NCBI RefSeq assembly: GCF_019711595.1
Contig: NZ_JAIGNR010000001.1
Coordinates: 62,001-126,000 of the forward strand
Reading direction: 5' to 3'
Source of the DNA: Qipengyuania sphaerica
GTDB taxonomy: Bacteria; Pseudomonadota; Alphaproteobacteria; Sphingomonadales; Sphingomonadaceae
DNA length: 64,000 bases
In this document: positions 51,995-61,046 of the stretch, piece after piece
Numbering within the stretch: the first letter of the stretch is position 1
How the letters are laid out: every line of letters begins with the position of its first letter
Position numbers and translations under genes: made by a program
Notes under the pieces: generated by a model
The model's input: only the letters and a program-made list of their open reading frames with translations
What the model was told of the DNA's origin: nothing
Databases searched by the model: none

Positions 51995-53554
51995 ATGAAC
52001 GCTGCTGCCACCGACGCACCCACCGAAACCGCCGACCAGGAAGCCGATCGCAGGGCCAGCTGGGTATTCTCGCCCCTGGGACGTTCGCTGGCGCCGCTAC
52101 GTCGCTATTGGCGCGATGCCGTCGTGGCGGATGTCGATCATCAAGCCGTGATCGCAAAAGTGGCACTCGAGTGTCCAGCCACCGCACGCTACTTCCTGAT
52201 GGTCATGATGTCGGCCGGGATCGCCATTCTCGGCCTGCTTCTTTCCTCGGCGGCCGTGGTGATCGGGGCGATGCTCCTCTCGCCGCTGATGAGCCCGATC
52301 CTCGGGGTCGGTTTCGCGCTTGCGACGGGCAAGCAGAAATGGCTCAGGATCAGCGCGCGCTCGGTTGCGCTGGGCAGTCTTGCAGCGGTGCTGTTCTCTG
52401 CCTTCATCGTCCTGGTCTCGCCGCTCGAAACCATTACCGAAGAGATCGCTTCGCGAACCCGGCCAAACCTGCTCGATTTCCTTGTTGCCCTGTTCAGTTC
52501 GATCGCGGGTTCCTATGCCATGATCCGCGGGCGCGAAGGGACGATTGTCGGCGTCGCCATTGCAACTGCCTTGATGCCGCCGCTCGCGGTAGTCGGCTTC
52601 GGGCTTGCGACATTCAACTGGACGGTGTTCTTCGGCGCGCTGGGACTGTTCGTCACCAACTTCCTGACCATTGCTTTGACCGCCACGCTGATGGCGCGCC
52701 TCTACGGTTTTCGCACGACCCTCTCGAGGCGCCAGGGCTGGTTCCAGAATGTCGGTATTTTCTTCATCTTCGTCGCCATGGCTGTTCCGTTGGGTCTGTC
52801 CCTGCGTAGCATCGCATGGGAAGCAAATGCCCAGCGGGTGGTCCGCAACGCAATCCAGGCGGAGTTCGGTGCGCGCTCGCGCATCAGCGAGCAGTCGATC
52901 GATTGGGAGAGTGAACCCATGTCCGTTTCGGCAACGGTCTTCACCCCCGAATTCGACACCGATGCCAATTCCGATCTCACACGCTCGCTGGGCCAGCAGC
53001 TCGGTCGCGAGGTCACGGTCAATGTCGAACAGTTCCGTGTCGGCGCCGACCCGGGCGCGGCCGAACAGGCCGAACTGGCCCGTGCGCGCGCAGCGGAACA
53101 GGCTGCGGCGACGGAACGGCAGATTGCCGCGATGGTTGCGCGCATGGCGATGGCTGCGGGCGTCGATCGGGGCGACGTCATGCTCGATCGCGACACACGC
53201 CGGATGATCGCCAGCGCAAGGCCTTTGCCGGGCCTCACCCTTGAGGGTTACCGCGAGCTTGAACGTCGCGTTGCCGGCAAGACGCCGGGCTGGACGGTAG
53301 TCCTGCGACCGCCGGTGCAGCGCCTTCCGGCGATCGAGCTTGGAGAGAAGGGGCCGACCGGCGCAGGCTCCGTTTCGGAAGGCATCGTCCTCTGGGCGGC
53401 CCAGCGGCTTGAACTGCCCATCGTGCTTACGGGGCCCGCCCCCCAGACCGGGGCGCTGGCCAAGCGGCTGCGCGATGGCGATGCTATCGTCGACGAGGTG
53501 ATCGAAGGACCCGGACCCTTCGTCACCGTGCAATGGGCCGATATGCCGCGCTGA
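51995..53554 (+). CDS. DUF389 membrane protein
   Basis: 519 residues. An N-terminal soluble part is followed by the DUF389 core (about 65-275) with five or six spans: V-I-G-A-M-L-L-S-P-L-M-S-P-I-L-G, A-I-A-T-A-L-M-P-P-L-A-V-V-G and F-V-T-N-F-L-T-I. A large C-terminal soluble region has alternating beta/alpha and an Ala/Arg coiled stretch (R-A-A-E-Q-A-A-A-T-E-R-Q). Function unknown for the family. It starts nine bases after ftsK, so it may share its transcript. The long C-terminus is more than the core family has. Confidence 0.88.
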   Translation: MNAAATDAPTETADQEADRRASWVFSPLGRSLAPLRRYWRDAVVADVDHQAVIAKVALECPATARYFLMVMMSAGIAILGLLLSSAAVVIGAMLLSPLMSPILGVGFALATGKQKWLRISARSVALGSLAAVLFSAFIVLVSPLETITEEIASRTRPNLLDFLVALFSSIAGSYAMIRGREGTIVGVAIATALMPPLAVVGFGLATFNWTVFFGALGLFVTNFLTIALTATLMARLYGFRTTLSRRQGWFQNVGIFFIFVAMAVPLGLSLRSIAWEANAQRVVRNAIQAEFGARSRISEQSIDWESEPMSVSATVFTPEFDTDANSDLTRSLGQQLGREVTVNVEQFRVGADPGAAEQAELARARAAEQAAATERQIAAMVARMAMAAGVDRGDVMLDRDTRRMIASARPLPGLTLEGYRELERRVAGKTPGWTVVLRPPVQRLPAIELGEKGPTGAGSVSEGIVLWAAQRLELPIVLTGPAPQTGALAKRLRDGDAIVDEVIEGPGPFVTVQWADMPR

Positions 53555-53629
53555 TCCGCTTGGCTTGCACCGCGCTTGCCGCAAACCGGTTTCACTTGTA
53601 ACGGGTGCGCCGAGAAGGAGACTCGGCAA

Positions 53630-54748
53630 ATGCGTATCGGTTGCCCCAAGGAAATCAAGAATCACGAATATCGCGTCGGCCTGACGCCGGAGAGCGCGAA
53701 GGAGCTGATCGTCCAGGGCAACGAGGTCTGGATCGAGACGCAGGCAGGCTGCGGCATCGATGCGACCGACGAGCAGTATGTCGAGGCAGGCGCGAAAATC
53801 GTCGACACGCCCGACGAGATCTTCGCCGAATGCGAAATGGTGGTGAAGGTCAAGGAACCGCAGGCGGTCGAACGCGCCAAGCTGCGCGAAGGGCAGATCC
53901 TCTACACCTATCTCCACCTTGCCCCCGACCCGGACCAGACCCGCGAACTCGTCGAGAGCGGTGTCACCGCCATCGCCTATGAAACCGTGACCGGACCGGG
54001 CGGCCAGCTGCCACTTCTCAAACCGATGAGCCAGGTCGCTGGACGCATGAGCGTGCAGGCAGGTGCCACCGCGCTTGAAAAGGCGCATGGCGGACGCGGC
54101 GTGCTGCTGGGCGGGGTACCGGGCGTGATGCCCGGCAAAGTCGTCGTGATCGGCGGCGGCGTGGTCGGTTTCAACGCGGCGCAGATGGCGGCCGGTCTCG
54201 GTGCCGACGTAACCATTCTCGACCGAGATCCCGACGTTCTCGAAAAGGTCGGCACGCATTTCGAAGCCCGCGCAAGCACGCGTTTCTCGAACGCTGCCAA
54301 CCTCTACGATGCCGTATGCGGCGCAGATCTCGTGATCGGTGCGGTTCTGATCCCTGGCGCGGCCGCTCCCAAGCTGGTGACGCGCGAGATGCTGGGGGAC
54401 ATGCAGAAGGGCGCAGTTCTCGTCGATGTCGCCATCGACCAGGGCGGGTGCTTCGAAACGTCGAAGCCCACCACCCATGCCGATCCGACCTATGTGGTTG
54501 ACGATATCGTGCATTACTGCGTTGCGAACATGCCGGGCGCAGTCGCGCGCACGAGCACCTATGCGCTCAATAATGTGACCCTGCCGCACGCGCTGCGCAT
54601 CGCCCGGATGGGCTGGAAGAAGGCGTTGGGCAACGACCCGCATCTGGCCGAGGGTCTCAACGTTCACGCAGGCGAGGTCACCTACGAGGCCGTGGCCCGC
54701 GAACTGTCTTATGATTATCGCCCTGTTGCCGAGGTCCTGACCGCCTGA
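53630..54748 (+). CDS. ald: alanine dehydrogenase
   Basis: NAD-dependent oxidative deamination of L-alanine to pyruvate and ammonium, cytoplasmic. 372 residues, usual length. Seen: [14 protein letters not shown] (substrate Arg), V-V-K-V-K-E-P with Lys, Y-L-H-L-A-P with catalytic His, the NAD loop [13 protein letters not shown], and [10 protein letters not shown] with catalytic Asp. GAAGGAG before the ATG at 53630; the frame is open to 53576. It stands alone. Confidence 0.95.
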   Translation: MRIGCPKEIKNHEYRVGLTPESAKELIVQGNEVWIETQAGCGIDATDEQYVEAGAKIVDTPDEIFAECEMVVKVKEPQAVERAKLREGQILYTYLHLAPDPDQTRELVESGVTAIAYETVTGPGGQLPLLKPMSQVAGRMSVQAGATALEKAHGGRGVLLGGVPGVMPGKVVVIGGGVVGFNAAQMAAGLGADVTILDRDPDVLEKVGTHFEARASTRFSNAANLYDAVCGADLVIGAVLIPGAAAPKLVTREMLGDMQKGAVLVDVAIDQGGCFETSKPTTHADPTYVVDDIVHYCVANMPGAVARTSTYALNNVTLPHALRIARMGWKKALGNDPHLAEGLNVHAGEVTYEAVARELSYDYRPVAEVLTA

Positions 54749-54818
54749 AGAGGCCTAATTTAGCCTTAGCTAATAGGTAATGGGACTTTAAGGCCTTCGC
54801 TGCTATGCACCGCGTCCA

Positions 54819-56579
54819 ATGGGACGGGACGGTTTCATCTTTCCGCGGCTAGCCCTTGTGCGAGCCGCGCTTTCACTCGCGTTATGCGCGATGTTTTCGC
54901 TCGTCCCCGCTCCGCTTTCCGCCGAAGCACCGCTGTCTTCCGGATCGGTATGCCATGCCTCGGTGAAGGCCGATATCGAGCTCGCCGAAGCGCTGGAAAA
55001 CCCGAAACTGTGGACCTGTGAAGGCGCAGAATTCGATTGGCACGCCGAGCGCCATTTCGTCCGCCACGATCTCACCAATGCGCCTGAAACTGCGGCCTCG
55101 CCGCGGGTGGCGGAGTTCGATCGTCACGAATTCGAAAAGCTCACCCTGATCGTCGACGGTGAAAACGGCGCGCGCGCCGTGCGCAGCTACAGTTTCGAAA
55201 GCTTGAAGCTCGGCTCCTCAAGCCTCAAGGCGCTGGTCGATCTGCCCGATCCCGGTTCGCGGGTCACTGCCGTTACCTTCGTTCATGAAGGAGGCTGGTT
55301 CCCCGAAGCCTTCGTCACTGCGCGACTGAGCGAGGAAGCGAAAGTCCCGGCGATCGCCGGTTGGGTGCACATACTCGCCGCAGTCCTGTGCGGACTGTTG
55401 CTCGCTCCGATCATCTTCGACCTCGGCTTCTACCGAGCGCTGCGCGAACCCTTCCCGCTCTACCACGCGCTGTTCTGCGTCATGGCGGTTATCCAGACCG
55501 CGGCGGTGTCTGGCCTGCTGCCGATGGTTCTCCCGCTGAGCTACGACTACGAACTTTACGTCACCTATCTCAGCCTCGACGTGATGATCTCGGCGACGTT
55601 CCTGTTCGCCTATCATTTCATCGAGGACGGCCGCCTCCCGCGGCGTTACCGGCGCTGGCTTCTGTTCCTGCCGGTCATCCAGATCGCCAACGGCTTTGCC
55701 ACCACCTTTGCCATCGACCTGTTTGGCCCGTGGGTCGACCATTTCTATTTCGGCGTGTTGCTTTGCGTCTTTGCCGCCTATTTCTATGTCTTGTACCAGG
55801 CGCGCGGTCAGGGCAGCCGGATGGCGCCCTATCTCACCTGGGGCATCGCGCCGCTCGCGCTGGTGGTGCTGATGCAGGCCGTCACGGTCTATGGTGAGGC
55901 GGTTTTTGCCACCATCGACGAGACATGGCCGCAGAATTTCGCGCTGCTGTTCGAAGTCGTCGCAACTGCGCTTGCGGTAGCAGACCGCTTCATCACCATC
56001 CGCCGCGAGCGCGATCACGCACTGAGCGCTGCACGCGACCTCGAGGTGTTGAGCGAGCACGACGAGCTTACCGGCCTGCGCAACCGCCGCGCGCTCGACA
56101 CGCGTTTTGCGCGTTTTGTGGAGGAGGGCTTCCACGCAATGGCGGTGGTCGACCTCGACCACTTCAAGTCGATCAACGATATTCACGGCCACCCCGTCGG
56201 AGACCGCGTGATCCGGAGCGCGGCGGTTGCGTTGAGCCCGGGCGATGACCCGAATATTGCCGCCTTCCGTATCGGCGGGGAAGAGTTCCTGCTCCTGCTG
56301 CGCGGCGAAGGTGCGGTCGAAAAGGCGGAGGAGCGGCGCCTGGCCGTACGCCAGCGGATATCGGCCGATGTAACCGAATTGGCGCGTCCGGTGACGGCAA
56401 GCATGGGCTATCTCGATTTCTCCGCCTTGGCAGAAAATGCGGGAGACGGCTTCGCCAAGCTCTACGCACAGGTCGATCGACTGCTCTACGATGCCAAGTG
56501 CGCGGGACGAAATTGCACGCGCTCAATGGTGACAGGCGAACCGGACAGGCGCATCGCGCATTCGAGGGCAGCTGCATGA
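54819..56579 (+). CDS. 7TMR-DISM-type diguanylate cyclase (first of pair)
   Basis: 586 residues. Signal peptide, a periplasmic beta-domain (about 35-175) of the 7TMR-DISM extracellular type, seven membrane spans (about 180-390), a short helix with R-R-E-R-D-H-A-L, then a GGDEF domain: V-V-D-L-D-H-F-K-S-I-N-D and R-I-G-G-E-E-F intact. The RxxD inhibitory site is absent (D-P-N-I at that place). It senses an unknown periplasmic ligand and makes c-di-GMP. Its stop overlaps the second cyclase (ATGA). The start lacks a strong ribosome site. Confidence 0.88.
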   Translation: MGRDGFIFPRLALVRAALSLALCAMFSLVPAPLSAEAPLSSGSVCHASVKADIELAEALENPKLWTCEGAEFDWHAERHFVRHDLTNAPETAASPRVAEFDRHEFEKLTLIVDGENGARAVRSYSFESLKLGSSSLKALVDLPDPGSRVTAVTFVHEGGWFPEAFVTARLSEEAKVPAIAGWVHILAAVLCGLLLAPIIFDLGFYRALREPFPLYHALFCVMAVIQTAAVSGLLPMVLPLSYDYELYVTYLSLDVMISATFLFAYHFIEDGRLPRRYRRWLLFLPVIQIANGFATTFAIDLFGPWVDHFYFGVLLCVFAAYFYVLYQARGQGSRMAPYLTWGIAPLALVVLMQAVTVYGEAVFATIDETWPQNFALLFEVVATALAVADRFITIRRERDHALSAARDLEVLSEHDELTGLRNRRALDTRFARFVEEGFHAMAVVDLDHFKSINDIHGHPVGDRVIRSAAVALSPGDDPNIAAFRIGGEEFLLLLRGEGAVEKAEERRLAVRQRISADVTELARPVTASMGYLDFSALAENAGDGFAKLYAQVDRLLYDAKCAGRNCTRSMVTGEPDRRIAHSRAAA

Positions 56580-58324
56580 CCGCCCGTACACTGCATGCAT
56601 CGCGCCGGTTGTTGGCGATGATCGCAGTGTTGCTGTGCTCGATGTTGCTCGGCCTTGGATCTGCGCAAGCGCGCGAAGAGGCACCGGGTCAACTGTACGA
56701 TTGCCATGCAGCGACGAGCGCGACCACGAAAGTGTCCGAAGTGATGCAGCAAGATTTCGCCTGGCGCTGCGATCACGAGGGTTGGGAAAGCAAACGCGGC
56801 GCCACCTGGCTCACCTTTCCGCTCGATCGAGTGGGGGCGCAGGCGGAGCCGAGAATCTTCGCGATGCGCCACGCCCATTTTCAGAGCATCACGATCTACG
56901 CGCTGGCCGGCGATCAAACCTTGTCCGAGCGCAGCTGGAAAGGTTCGCAGGTTGAACCGGCGCTCTTCGGCCCTTTCGCGTCCGTGCCGCTGGATGAGAT
57001 CGGACTGGCCGACGGACAAGCGGACAGGCTGCTCGTGAAAATAGTGCGCCCCGACCTCAGCAGCGCGGGTTCCGAGGCACGGCTGGTCGCGAGCGAGAAC
57101 GATGTTGGGTTTTCACGGGCAACGGCGCTGATCCTCGCTGCTTTGGCGGGCCTCGTGATTATGCCGTTACTCTTCGATGCCAGCCTATATGCAATCCTCC
57201 GACAGCGTTTCATGCTTGCGCATGCCGGCATGTGCGTCGGGATGCTTATGGTGCTGAATTCCTCGAATGGCCTGTTCACGGCCTTGTTCGAACCACGGCT
57301 TGCAACGCTCGTGACGCTGACGCAGCTCGGCTATGTCACCATCGTCGGTTCGGCTGCCCTCTTCGCGATGACCTTCATCGAGCGGGAATGCCTTGGCGAA
57401 TGGTCGCGCCGGTTGCTGAAGGCCGCCATCGCAATCATGCTGGCGACTTCGGGCCTGCTCGCAATTGCCCAGCGAGGGTTCGGGCCACTCGACCAGAATT
57501 TCTACATGTACGGCTTCCTGCCCATGTTCCTCGCCGTGGCCTGGGCGATAGGCGATGCGCTTGTGCGCAGGAGCCGCATGGTCTGGTTCATCATCGTGGG
57601 CTGGGTACCTGCAATACTGACCGGCTTCGACATGATCGCCAACGGACTTGGTCTGCAAAGCGCGCGTACGCTCGGGGTGACCGCCCCCTTCTATGCCATG
57701 GCCTTCGAAGTCTGCGTAACGGGTGTCGGTGTGGTTACCCGCATCATGGTGCTTCGCCGCGAACGCGACGAAGCGCTAAGGGACAAGCGCGACCTTGAAG
57801 ACATCTCGCAGCGCGATCCGCTTACTGGGCTTCTCAACCGCCGCGCGATCCGCAGGAATTTCGATGGGCTAGTGGCGCAGGGATTTTCCGCCATGGCGAT
57901 CTACGACATCGACGACTTCAAGGATGTAAACGACCTCTACGGCCATGACGTGGGCGACGAGGTCCTAGTCGCCGCGGCAAGGGCACTTGCACCGGGGCCC
58001 GATGTTGTCGCAGTGCGCCTCGGCGGCGAGGAATTCATGCTGTTGTTGCGCGGCCCCAATGCCATCGAGCGCGCCGAAATGCGCCGGCTCGACCTGACGC
58101 AGATTGTCAAGCGTTCGGTCCCCGCGATCCGCCAGCGGGTAAGCGCAAGCATGGGCATCGTAATTTTCGACGGTGCAGACGAGGGTGCCCGGGGCGACTT
58201 CAACGCGCTTTATGCCCATGCCGACAAGTTGCTCTACCAGGCCAAGCGGCTCGGCAAGAATATCTACCAGTTCGAGATCCTGACAGGTGAAGAAGCTGTG
58301 GGCGGCGAGCTGAAAACGGCCTGA
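56576..58324 (+). CDS. 7TMR-DISM-type diguanylate cyclase (second of pair)
   Basis: 582 residues, same plan as the upstream gene: signal peptide (L-L-A-M-I-A-V-L-L-C-S-M-L), periplasmic beta-domain with a Cys pair (L-Y-D-C-H and W-R-C-D-H), seven spans, then GGDEF with I-Y-D-I-D-D-F-K-D-V-N-D and R-L-G-G-E-E-F. No RxxD site is seen. The paired Cys positions match those in the first copy (V-C-H-A and W-T-C-E), supporting tandem duplication. The ATG at 56576 overlaps the upstream stop. The sequences have diverged, mostly in the sensor half, so they may sense different ligands. Confidence 0.88.
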   Translation: MTARTLHASRRLLAMIAVLLCSMLLGLGSAQAREEAPGQLYDCHAATSATTKVSEVMQQDFAWRCDHEGWESKRGATWLTFPLDRVGAQAEPRIFAMRHAHFQSITIYALAGDQTLSERSWKGSQVEPALFGPFASVPLDEIGLADGQADRLLVKIVRPDLSSAGSEARLVASENDVGFSRATALILAALAGLVIMPLLFDASLYAILRQRFMLAHAGMCVGMLMVLNSSNGLFTALFEPRLATLVTLTQLGYVTIVGSAALFAMTFIERECLGEWSRRLLKAAIAIMLATSGLLAIAQRGFGPLDQNFYMYGFLPMFLAVAWAIGDALVRRSRMVWFIIVGWVPAILTGFDMIANGLGLQSARTLGVTAPFYAMAFEVCVTGVGVVTRIMVLRRERDEALRDKRDLEDISQRDPLTGLLNRRAIRRNFDGLVAQGFSAMAIYDIDDFKDVNDLYGHDVGDEVLVAAARALAPGPDVVAVRLGGEEFMLLLRGPNAIERAEMRRLDLTQIVKRSVPAIRQRVSASMGIVIFDGADEGARGDFNALYAHADKLLYQAKRLGKNIYQFEILTGEEAVGGELKTA

Positions 58325-58328
58325 GCCG

Positions 58329-58721
58329 TCAGGTGAAAGGCGCGAGCACCTCGGGCCTTACGCGGACCAGCCGCTGGGTCTCGCGGTCGAGCATGGCCCA
58401 GGTTGTGGCAGCTGAAACGATGACCTTGCCCGCCTCGTTGCGAAAATCGACCCGGCGCGTGGAGGTGGCACCGCGCGGGGTGCCTTCGATCCAGGTCTCC
58501 CCAGTCACTGTTTCGCCCTCGGCCACATTGCCGCGATAATCGATTTCGTGCCGGGTCACGACCCAGAAGAACTGTGCGCTGTGATCGGGGGCCGCGGTCT
58601 TTTCCCAATGGGCTACCGCGAGGTCCTGGATCCAGCGCACCCAGACCGTATTGTTGACGTGGCCGAGCTCGTCGATGTGCTCGGGGCGTGCGGTGAAGGT
58701 CTGCTCGAACTTCGCGGTCAT
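58329..58721 (-). CDS. hotdog-fold acyl-CoA thioesterase
   Basis: 130 residues, 4-hydroxybenzoyl-CoA thioesterase/YbgC-like. Seen: H-I-D-E-L-G-H-V-N-N-T-V-W-V-R-W, the hotdog helix with its conserved Asp/His-Val-Asn, and H-E-I-D-Y-R-G-N-V-A-E-G-E. It cleaves an acyl-CoA thioester; the acyl group is unknown. Start ATG 58721 overlaps the peptidase stop (ATGA), so it is translationally coupled. It is convergent with the second cyclase gene, four bases apart. Confidence 0.88.
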   Translation of the reverse strand: MTAKFEQTFTARPEHIDELGHVNNTVWVRWIQDLAVAHWEKTAAPDHSAQFFWVVTRHEIDYRGNVAEGETVTGETWIEGTPRGATSTRRVDFRNEAGKVIVSAATTWAMLDRETQRLVRVRPEVLAPFT

Positions 58722-60904
58722 TTCCTTGTCTGACCCGCCGCTTGGCTGCTCGAGGCCGCTCCCATCTGCCACAGGATAAAGGCGTATTCCTCGGCCACCT
58801 CGTAGATCGAGGCGAATCGGCCCGACTTGCCGCCGTGGCCCGCTCCCATGTTGGTCTTCAAGAGCAGTTCGTTCTCGTCGGTCTTCAGTTCGCGCAGCTT
58901 GGCGACCCATTTTGCGGGTTCCCAATAGGTCACGCGCGGATCGTTGAGGCCGGCGGTGACCAGCAGCGGCGGATAGTCCTGCGCCACAACCTGGTCGTAG
59001 GGCGAATAGCTAAGAATATAAGCGAAGGACTGCTTGCTTTCGATGGGATTGCCCCATTCCTGCCATTCGCCCGGCGTGAGCGGGAGATCCTTGTCTAGCA
59101 TGGTGTTGAGCACGTCGACGAAAGGCACATGCGCCACCACAGCGCCCCAGAGCTCGGGATTGGTATTCAGCACCACGCCCATCAGTTCGCCGCCCGCAGA
59201 ACCGCCGCTCGCGCTGATCTTGCCCTGCTCGGTATAGCCTTCGGCAATCAGGCCCTTCGCCACGTCGACGAAATCGTTGAAGGTATTGGTGCGCTCGTTG
59301 AGCTTGCCCTGCAGGTACCAATTGCGCCCGAGGTCATCGCCGCCGCGGATATGCGCGATGGCATAGGCATAGCCGCGATCGACGAGGCTGAGGCGCGTCG
59401 AGGAGAAGCCCGGCGGCACCGCATAGCCGTATGCACCATAGGCGTAGAGGTGGAGCGGTCCGGTTTTCGGGCGATCCTTGCGGCTGACGATCGAGACGGG
59501 AATCAGCGTTCCGTCGCGCGCGGCGATGTCGATGCGTTCGACCTTGTAAAGGTTCGCATCGTATCCGCTCGGGATTTCGACCTGCTTGAGCTGTTCGAGT
59601 TCGCCGCTCGCGACGTGGTAATCATAGACCGTGTCGGGCGTGACCATGCTGTCATAGACGAGCCGCAGCTTGTCGACATCGTATTCGGGGTTGTCGGAAA
59701 GCCCGGTCGAAAAACTCGCTTCGGCAAAGGCGATGGGCTTGACAAGATTGGGGTCGGCGTAGCTGCGCAGCTGGATCTGGTCGAGCCCGCGCAGGCGGCC
59801 TTCGGTGACGTAGAAGTCCTTGAACAGTTCGAAGCCTGAAAGATAGAATTCGTCCGATCCCGCGATCAGCGTGGTCCATTTGCCGGGATTGTCGATACTG
59901 GCGGTGGCGAGGCGGAAGTTCACGTGATCGTCGTTGGTGTGGACGTAGATCGTGCCCCTTCCGTCCACAGTGCGCACATCGACATCGTATTCGCGGCCCT
60001 TTTGGCGCGGTGCGATGAGGATTTGCTCGCCGGTCGGATCATCGGCGCGAACGAGGCGGATTTCGCTGGTCTCGTTGTCGCCGGTGGAAATAACCAGCCA
60101 GTCTTCCTGTGCGGTGAGGCCCGTCGACACGCCGAAGCTCTCGTCGGCCTCGCGGTAGATCTCGACATCGTCCGAAACAGGCGTGCCCATCGTGTGGACC
60201 TTGGCGTTGAGCGTGCGCCACTGTTCGGTCGATTCGCCGTATACCACCGCGCTGCCGCCCGCGACCCAGGTGAGGCTGGTGCGGATGCCGGGGATTTCAT
60301 CGGCCAGCATCTCGCCGGTCTGCAAATCCTTGAAGCGCGCGGTGTAGCGTTCGGAACCGTCGGTATCGGTCGAATAGGCGAGGTAGCGTCCGTCCTTCGA
60401 GACCGAGAATGCGCCGAGGCGAAAATATTCGTGCCCTTCCGCAAGCGCGTTTTCATCGAGGATCAGAACGGCATCGCCGCCTGTGACCGCACGGCGGTAG
60501 AACTTCTTGTATTCGCTGCCCTTCTCGAACTCGGTCCAGTAGAGCCAGTCGCCGTCCTTCTGGGGGACGGAGCTGTCGTCCTCCTTCACGCGCGCCTTCA
60601 TTTCCTCGTAGAGCTCGTCGACCAGCGCTTTGTGCGGTTCCATCCGCGCTTCGAACCAGGCGTTCTCGGCCTTTACGTAGTCGAGGATGTCCTCGTCATC
60701 GATGGTCGGATAGCTCTCGTCCTTAAGCCAGTAATAGGGATCGGAAATCGTGATCCCGTGATGCGTATAGGCATGGTCGCGCTTCTCGGCTGTCGGCGGA
60801 GCGGTCGGTTCGGTCACGGATTTCCCTTCTGTCCGGGCATGTGTCGGAGCGGCGAAAGCCAGCGAAGCGGCAGATAGGCATGCCGCCAGTCGAATGAAAG
60901 TCAC
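58718..60904 (-). CDS. S9 prolyl oligopeptidase family peptidase (PtrB-like)
   Basis: 728 residues, exported: signal peptide T-F-I-R-L-A-A-C-L-S-A-A-S-L-A-F-A ending A-H-A. Beta-propeller domain, then an alpha/beta hydrolase with catalytic Ser in S-G-G-S-A-G-G-E, Asp in L-N-D-P-R-V and His in G-A-G-H-G-G-K. Closest in look to oligopeptidase B (Y-Y-W-L-K-D, E-Y-F-R-L-G-A-F), which cuts after Lys/Arg in short peptides; the periplasmic location differs from E. coli PtrB. GTG start at 60904 with AAGGGA six bases upstream; the frame is open to 61126. Confidence 0.92.
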   Translation of the reverse strand: MTFIRLAACLSAASLAFAAPTHARTEGKSVTEPTAPPTAEKRDHAYTHHGITISDPYYWLKDESYPTIDDEDILDYVKAENAWFEARMEPHKALVDELYEEMKARVKEDDSSVPQKDGDWLYWTEFEKGSEYKKFYRRAVTGGDAVLILDENALAEGHEYFRLGAFSVSKDGRYLAYSTDTDGSERYTARFKDLQTGEMLADEIPGIRTSLTWVAGGSAVVYGESTEQWRTLNAKVHTMGTPVSDDVEIYREADESFGVSTGLTAQEDWLVISTGDNETSEIRLVRADDPTGEQILIAPRQKGREYDVDVRTVDGRGTIYVHTNDDHVNFRLATASIDNPGKWTTLIAGSDEFYLSGFELFKDFYVTEGRLRGLDQIQLRSYADPNLVKPIAFAEASFSTGLSDNPEYDVDKLRLVYDSMVTPDTVYDYHVASGELEQLKQVEIPSGYDANLYKVERIDIAARDGTLIPVSIVSRKDRPKTGPLHLYAYGAYGYAVPPGFSSTRLSLVDRGYAYAIAHIRGGDDLGRNWYLQGKLNERTNTFNDFVDVAKGLIAEGYTEQGKISASGGSAGGELMGVVLNTNPELWGAVVAHVPFVDVLNTMLDKDLPLTPGEWQEWGNPIESKQSFAYILSYSPYDQVVAQDYPPLLVTAGLNDPRVTYWEPAKWVAKLRELKTDENELLLKTNMGAGHGGKSGRFASIYEVAEEYAFILWQMGAASSSQAAGQTRK

Positions 60905-61046
60905 GTGCGATCCCTTGTTCGCGGCACAGAACTGGAAAGAACCGCCGCAAGTCCCTATTGGAGAGGGGCGATTACGAGCGGCAGGCACAAGCCGCAAGCG
61001 CTGCATCGCCCAATGCGCATGCAGCACCGACGAAAGGATTACCGCC

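Noticed and set aside
52097-54667. 856-residue antisense frame across the DUF389 and alanine dehydrogenase genes
   Set aside because: It spans two well-supported genes and their gap on the opposite strand; this is typical of GC-rich codon bias, not a gene.
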